From Liquidambar formosana (lineage: Eukaryota > Streptophyta > Magnoliopsida > Saxifragales > Altingiaceae), in NCBI GenBank assembly GCA_039720395.1, contig CM077831.1, positions 3,824,003 through 3,888,002 of the forward strand: a stretch of 64,000 nt of DNA. Reading direction: 5' to 3'. Within the stretch, counting starts at the first letter, position 1. Each line of letters opens with the position of its first letter. The translations under genes were made by a program, and so were the position numbers. Under the pieces are notes generated by a model. That model was given only the letters and a program-made list of their open reading frames with translations. It searched no databases and had not been told where the DNA came from. This document shows, in pieces, positions 58,177-64,000 of the stretch.

Positions 58177-60843
58177 TCAACGATTCCCAGAGCTTCTTTT
58201 GCGGCTCGGCCCAGCTCCATCATGACCCCCACGAGGTGCTCTAGGAAGGCGCATTGCTGGTGGTGGCTGCATATACAAAATCCATTGCAAAGAAGTCAAG
58301 TATGAGAATAGGGTTGGTTGAAAACCACAAATAGGAACTTTAAAATGGGTTGAACACTTACCATGACATCCAAACGAGCTTCCGCCATGGATTTGGCTAA
58401 GCTCATCCTCACAAGGTCACGCCTCAAGCCCTCACTCAGGTCAATAAACTCTTGGGCATACGCCGCAGGCACCTAGGATAATCAATAAGGATAAAATTGA
58501 AGGTAATGTTCAAAGAAAGAAAGAAATACCCATAAAGAGAACTCACCTGTTCTTGATTTGGGTCGATCCTGGGGGATTCATCAAATGCAGGATGAGTGAT
58601 GGCGGTCTTGACAAAGTCTGACCCACTGCACAAATCAATGAACCAATTCGGCTGAGGCAAGGGTAGTGACCTATCCCCCTCCATCTCATCTTCCTCAGAG
58701 CCAGGAACCACTCCTGAGCCCACTGTCGAGCTATGCCCTCGTGCTCATCGACCCTGCAAGTGTTCACCTATTAAATAGAATCTCTATCAAAAAGAAAAGG
58801 CTAGGAGAATGTTAAAGACTTACCCCCTGAGGAGGAAGGCCTGTCACCCTAGGCCTCATCAGATATTGGAGACAGAAAGTGTCATATGCAATGTCAGGAG
58901 AAGTGAACTCCTCCGCATCCCAGCCTCTCAAGGCATCCCACAACTCCTGCCCCTCCATTAAGTTAGCATGCCTCATGTTAAGTGGTGGAGGCATTGGAGC
59001 CATGGCGGCATTCACATCACCCATGACTTGGCGTAAGACACGCTCCCCTAGGTACCAGTACCTACCCACGGGGCCTTCTAAGAGCACCCTCTTGCCCGTC
59101 AGCATCAGGCTAGGAATGCATCGCTTGGGTAGCATTGGTACCCATATCTTCCATGGATTCCATTCAATCTATTCAAAAATCCAAAATGAGAAATTGGGAG
59201 TAAAAGGAAAAGGAAAAGACTAGGGAAAGAATTTCACCATATCAGCAGTGAGGCTTGCTAGGTGAGCTCTAGCAAAGGCGTAATCATGACGATTCGCCGC
59301 CCGGATGGACACATAACTAGGAGAGTAATTCTTGAGGGTAGGCCATTCAATGGTTTCCTCAGCAAGGGATGGGCGACATAGGTTGAGGTACTCATAGCAC
59401 CAAACCTGTCAAAAGTTGAGAAAAGAGTCAAAAAGAAAAGATAATATAAGAAAAAAAAATAAAAAGAAATGAAAGGGAAGTAGCATTACCTCCCAAACAA
59501 AGGGCATCCCACCGAAGTCCTTGGTCACACCACGTGACATGTCACACATTGTGCGATACATGGTGGCTAGAGCAGCCGCTCCCCAGTTGAACTTCCTGAT
59601 CTTGTCAACATCCTCCATGCTTGCAAGAAGACCCAAAGGGGCTAGGTCGCCCGTCCCGGCAAAGAATGTGCATAAGATCATGTACAGAAGGAATGCCCTT
59701 GTAATGCAATCGGGGCTTGCACCCTTGCTCTCCCTTTGTTTGGCAAACTTGTTGAAAAGACAAGTGCGTCGCACTGCTTTCTTGATTACCTCGATTTCCA
59801 TCCCAAGGTAAGCTAAGAGATAATCCTCATCCGTGTGAGCCTCCTCATAGAATTCCAAGCTTTTGCCTTTAATGCTTAAGCCCGTTATCATGGTGAAGTC
59901 CTTGGGGGTTAGTGTCATCTCCCCGAAGCTAAAATGGAATGTATTGGTGGTGTCCCACAATAGCTCAGACAAGGCTAGCAAAGCTTGCCTATCACATTGG
60001 TCATTCCATAGAGAATCTAGGAATGGGCCAAAACCGGCCTTTTCGATATAGCCTTTGGTGATGGGTTGGAAGTTTTCCATGTTCCGCCACCATTCAATGA
60101 GTCCTTTGACAGAGGACCGAGTGCGCATGTCCTGAAAGTTGGGCTATAGCCATTGAAAATACCTTGAGAGTTAGTTGAAAGAACATGGAAATAATAAGCT
60201 TACACTAGCAATTGGTTTCAAATTGTTTTCCAAAAGATGTCAAAAAGTTGTTTTTATTCATGAAATGAATTGCTAATGGATGTTTATGAGTTTACTTGTT
60301 TATATGCCTTAATTTGGCAAGGATTGAACACTCTTTTATCACTTGGGCATTTTATCGAACACTTGGTGGGTGACACCTCCCAAGCCTTGAAACAAAAGAA
60401 TTTTGTATGATCAATCCTTGCTAAATCATAGCATATTACTCACTTGAGGGTTTACTTGTTGATATAAATTGATTTGGTGAAGATTGAACATCTTTATTTC
60501 ACTTGGGAATTTTATCGAACACTTGGCGGGTGCCATTTTTCAAGCTTTCAAATGAAAAGAATTTGTGTGTTCAATCCTTGCCAAATCAAGGGATATCACT
60601 CAACAACCCAAGGGGTATTCAAAAGAAGTAGAAGGGAATGCAATTTCATCAAAAGAATCGAAAGATTCAAAAGAAAAGTGTTAAGTTGGGTAAACTTACT
60701 TCTTGTTGGGAATGGATGAATGAGAGATGCTTCTCGGATTCAAGCAACACCCTAGCTTGTGGAGCATCATAGAGTGGTGCCTTGTATGTGCTTTTGACCC
60801 CATAGAATGGATACTTGGTGCTTGAGTCCTTGCTTGATGACAT
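58177..60843 (-). pseudogene. Tat-4 antisense seven-exon PMD gene, one nonsense change
   Basis: Proposed exons: 60843-60700, 60131-59490, 59405-59238, 59168-58824, 58753-58547, about 58472-58363 and 58266-58177. All six introns have GT-AG ends and phase 0; exons 1-5 and 7 are whole numbers of codons. Exon 2 has the PMD signature (TTNTFHFSFGEMTLTPKD, then LAYLGMEIEVIKK). About 568 residues. The only clear break is TGA at 58747-58745 in exon 5, where Tat-3 has CGA. Plant PMD proteins are nuclear; the role in the element is not known. Start chosen because Tat-3 shares it. Confidence 0.8.
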
Positions 60844-61131
60844 CCTTGATGATGGAGTTGGGCTTGTGAAAAATGGGTTTGATTTGGTTTGATTTCACAA
60901 GATGATGTGAATTGGTTGTTTTGATTGCTAAATGGGCTTGATTTGTCGTTGTTTGATGTGCATTTGATGTTTGGATTGAATGTTTTTGAAATGGGAATGA
61001 GAGAATGAGAGATGGAGAAGATAGGATGTGAGTTTAGAGAGAGAAACTCTCTAATTTTCGAATGGGAGAATGTGAGAATGAGTGGGCAAGTGTTGGGTTT
61101 AAAAACCCAGAATTTTTTCAATGATGGGCTC

Positions 61132-61205
61132 GGGTAACCGTCCCACCCTGGATGGTCAGCCGTCTTGCCCTGGACGGTTGACCATCTGAGGGCAGATGGT
61201 CACCC
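61132..61205. repeat. 22-bp palindromic module upstream of Tat-4 PMD gene
   Basis: 74 bp, GGGTAACCGTCC to GGTCACCC. About 289 bp upstream of ATG 60843, next to GGGTTTAAAAACCC (61095-61108), an inverted-repeat AT core that may be the TATA region. Confidence 0.8.
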
Positions 61206-61481
61206 TAGCCCGCTTTGCCCATTTGCCCCGTTTCGCGCGCTTGCGACCTCTAAACTTCTCCAAATTGACTTTTTGTGCAATCCTTGAGTTATGGGATGAA
61301 TATATCCCCCAAGTTTATCAAGTTTCAATGAAATTTTTGAATCTTGGGTGATTGTATTTGCCCGCATAACGAGGAGTTGCAATGGCCATGATAAATGGCT
61401 TTCTCATGAAATGAGCTTGGTGTTGAATAGATTGACTTTCAAGTCTTGGAATTCAATTCTCTAGGAGATGATAAGTGATAC

Positions 61482-61990
61482 CATATCATGTGATAAAGAT
61501 AATTTCACATGGATTGACTTGCTAATCATGTGATAAAGATAACTTCACATGAAATAATGATTCATAAGCTATGCTAGTTACGAAGTAACCTGCTATCTTT
61601 GTGAAGAGGGCATGAAATGCACTTTGTTTTTCAATCAATTGACTTTCAAAATCAATGTTGTATCATGTGATAAAGATGATTTCACATGAAATGACATGAA
61701 ATAAGCTTGATTTTCAATCAATTAACTCTCAATTCAATGTCATTTCATGTGTTAAAGATAATTTCACATGAAATGATAAGTAATGAACTTGATTTTGAGT
61801 TGAATGACTCTCAATACATTATCATTTCATGTGAAAAAGACAATTTCACATGAAATGCACTTGATTTGGAGTTGAATGACTCCCAATACATTGTCATTCC
61901 ATGTGATAAGGATAGTTTCACATAAAATGATAAGAAATGAGCTTGATTTTGAATCAATTGACTTGCAATTGGGTCTCATATCATGTGATA
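61482..61990 (+). repeat. Tat-4 hairpin array 1
   Basis: About seven stem-loops with arms like CATTTCATGTG and CACATGAAATG around a loop near TTAAAGATAATTT (perfect example 61741-61775). Spaced by segments such as CTTGATTTTGAATCAATTGAC. No gene. Confidence 0.8.
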
Positions 61991-62020
61991 AACACAATTT
62001 CCCATGAAATGACGATCCAT

Positions 62021-62780
62021 GAGTTATGCAATAACTCCCCGTCTTTGTTACTTCCACAGAAAGTGGCACAATTTCCCATGAAATGACGATCCATGAGTTA
62101 TGCAATAACTCCCCGTTTTGGTTACTTCCACAGAAAGTGGCACAATTTCCCATGAAATGACGATTTATGAGTTATGAGATAACTCCCTGTCTCTGTTACT
62201 TCCACAGAAAGTGGCATGAAATGACGATCCATGAGTTATGCAATAACTCCCCATCTTTGTTACTTCCACAGAAAGTGGCACAATTTCACATGAAATGACG
62301 ATTCATGAGTTATGCAATAACTCCCTGTCTTTGTTACTTCCACAGAAAGTGGCATGAAATGATCCATGAGTTATGCAATAACTCCCCATCTTTGTTGTTT
62401 CCACAGAAAGTGGCACAATTTCACATGAAATGACGATCCATGAGTTATGCAATAACTCCCTGTCTTTGTTACTTCCACAGAAAGTGGCATGAAATGATCC
62501 ATGAGTTATGCAATAACTCCCTATCTTTGTTGTTTCCACAGAAAGTGGCACAATTTCATATGAAATGATACATGAGTTATGCAATAACTCCATATCTTTG
62601 TTGTTTCCACTGAAAGTGGCATGAAATCATAATTTGATGAGTCATGAGTTATGAAATAACTCACCACATTTGTTATCCCCAGTGAGACTGGCATGAAATG
62701 CCCTTGGTTTTGAATTGATGGACATTCAAATTCACCAATAATTCACATAAAATGATGATTTATGAGTTATGAAATAACTC
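62021..62780 (+). repeat. Tat-4 hairpin array 2
   Basis: Eleven units beginning at the stem GAGTTAT-GCA-ATAACTC (62021, 62095, 62169, 62233, 62307, 62368, 62442, 62503, 62574, 62646, 62764). Unit lengths fall into two classes, 74 and about 61-64 bp, differing by the stretch CACAATTTCACAT. Each unit also has CCAC-AGAAA-GTGG. ORFs on the minus strand here are by-products. Confidence 0.85.
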
Positions 62781-63096
62781 ATTTTGAGAATGCCAATGAA
62801 ATTGGTAGGATACCTTGTGATGCACTAGTGCAACTAGCTTTGCATCATGAGAAGACCATGTGGATATCACTAATGCAATTAGTGCATGGTAAAGGCATTT
62901 GCATGAGCGCACCAACGAAGTTGGCATACATAGAAATGCGTTCAATTCTTTGCTTTGATGAAATCGTCGCATGCTTGGATATGACGAAGTCTATCCTTTT
63001 GGTTCCATTTGAGTTTGTTGGTATTAATGAGATTAATCCATCAAACAAAAATGGGTTGTTCTTTGATCATTGGCTCACAAGTGAAACTTGTTCACC
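62781..63096 (+). other. Tat-4 pre-polypurine region
   Basis: No convincing gene. Single hairpins continue the style of the arrays, for example CACTAAT-GCA-ATTAGTG near 62868. The last 60 bp (TGGGTTGTTCTTT and TGGCTCACAAGTG words) match Tat-2 before its polypurine tract. Confidence 0.55.
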
Positions 63097-63109
63097 AATG
63101 AGGGGCTTC
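63097..63109 (+). other. Tat-4 polypurine tract
   Basis: AATGAGGGGCTTC next to the LTR start; identical to Tat-2. Confidence 0.75.
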
Positions 63110-64000
63110 TGTCACACCCCATTTTTGTCACCTTAGCTAGGACATATCATTTCATGTAGGATTTTGAGTCCTTTTTGAGTCTAGTCTTTTGCATTGAGTT
63201 TCTATGGCATTGAATATCATGTGTATGAATTCTGAAGTGATTTGGAGTTCATTTCGATAGTCAATAAGAACTTTTGCGACTTTAAGGGCATAATCGTCTT
63301 TTAAGCCGTATATTTTCCATTTTGACCTTGGAATGAATCCCGAGTCATTCCCTCGAGTTCATATGAGTACAAAGAGTCCATATATAGGTTCAATTTCATG
63401 AATTAATGGTTTAAGATCAATTCGGCTCGTGATGGTTCGGGTTGGTTAAAAGACCCTTTCTTGGTTTGCTCAAATTGACTCATAAGACCCAATCAATTTT
63501 CTCTCATTTAACTTCAATTGGGCTTTATTTATGTCCTAAACATGTTTAGAAAAATCAATTTTCGATTGGGAAAGCATTCGGTTCGACCTCGTGTACAAAC
63601 CCAGCTTAGGGACGGTGAGGCACCATGGTTAACCACCTTTGTAAAACCCAACCATTCACCCATGGTTGAGGATTTTTGTCCTAAAATGCCTAAAAATGTG
63701 TTCCCCTTCGAAACACGGTCGTTTTGGCTTTTATTTCGTCAAAATCGGACTTAATTTGAAGATTTTAGGACTTCTGAAGCAAGAAGGAGTCAAAACTGGA
63801 GCAAAAATAGGAGGGCCTTGGGTAACCGTCCGGGGCTGGACGGTCAGCCGTCCAAGCCTAGACGGCTAACCGTCCAGGCCTAGTTGGTCACCCGAGAGAG
63901 TCCGTCCTCAACTCGAACTCTGACTCTTCCTTCCCTCTTTTGACGGTTTCCTCCGCCAAAACAACTTGTCTGAGTTTAGGAGTGTGTAGGTTTGAGTTGT
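63110..64000 (+). repeat. Tat-4 3' LTR, first 891 bp
   Basis: Matches 45797-46687 with a constant offset and about 14 substitutions. Includes a palindromic module copy at 63820-63893. Continues beyond the window. Confidence 0.95.
63820..63893. repeat. 22-bp palindromic module in Tat-4 3' LTR
   Basis: 74 bp; differs from the 5' LTR copy at three sites, each in or next to the first two units. Confidence 0.8.

Larger units (their letters stand above)
45797..64000 (+). mobile_element. Tat-4: Ty3/gypsy Tat-type element, 3' LTR runs off the window
   Basis: Complete 5' LTR (2677 bp), primer site, leader, gag-pro, intron, pol, two antisense genes, hairpin arrays, polypurine tract and the first 891 bp of the 3' LTR. 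Full length would be about 20 kb. LTRs differ at roughly 14 of 891 compared sites with no indel (offset 17313). It has one nonsense change in gag-pro, two 1-bp deletions in pol and nonsense changes in both antisense genes. Confidence 0.95.

Noticed and set aside
62303..62593. 96-residue minus-strand ORF in Tat-4 array 2
   Set aside because: Repeats with the array unit; changes follow hairpin pairing, not coding.
1..64000. tRNA, rRNA or ordinary host genes
   Set aside because: None recognised on either strand; all long ORFs belong to the retrotransposons. tRNA-like words are primer sites only.

Overview
The window is plant nuclear DNA made almost entirely of nested LTR retrotransposons; I see no ordinary host gene outside them. 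A flowering plant is indicated by Ty3/gypsy elements of the Tat/Ogre type (primer site matching tRNA-Arg, a second RNase H of the archaeal type, 12-20 kb length), by a Ty1/copia element primed by initiator tRNA-Met, and by antisense genes of the plant mobile domain (PMD) kind. The species cannot be told from the sequence.

Layout. Tat-1 (1-11695) lacks only the start of its 5' LTR. Its two LTRs look identical over the 543 bp that can be compared. It sits inside the 5' LTR of Tat-2 (11696-38796), just downstream of that LTR's TATA box. Tat-2 is also split inside its protease region by a complete Copia-1 element (17057-27064) flanked by the 5-bp target duplication GCTGG. Tat-2 lies inside Tat-3, of which only 38797-45796 is visible. 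Tat-3 carries a solo copia LTR (39614-41267, duplication CGAGC) and is cut on its right by Tat-4 (45797 to beyond 64000), a close relative with both LTRs partly or fully present. Hand-compared LTR differences (Tat-1 none, Copia-1 about 0.3%, Tat-2 about 0.7%, Tat-4 about 1.6%) agree with the nesting order.

Each Tat element has LTR, primer site, gag, protease, pol (RT, RNase H, archaeal-type RNase H, integrase), then one or two genes on the opposite strand, a 3' structured region, a polypurine tract and the 3' LTR. Tat-1 separates protease from RT by an in-frame UGA CGG stop; Tat-2 and Tat-4 appear to use a spliced intron of about 170 bp. Tat-1 pol carries two H2C2 zinc modules before its integrase core. 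Tat-2 and Tat-4 have a G-patch-like motif after the protease.

The most interesting part is the antisense cargo. Tat-1 carries a four-exon PMD gene; Tat-3 and Tat-4 carry a seven-exon PMD gene plus a single-exon PMD/DUF7745-like gene; Tat-2 carries only the latter. Several have a clear TATA box of their own. A GC-rich module of 22-bp palindromic units (two or three units plus an 8-bp end, 52 or exactly 74 bp) lies upstream of these antisense genes in Tat-2, Tat-3 and Tat-4 and also in the Tat-4 LTR promoter. The 3' regions hold long arrays of hairpins whose arms change together from copy to copy, and the Copia-1 leader has three hairpins sharing one constant loop. These look like an undescribed layer of cis-regulatory or RNA structure.
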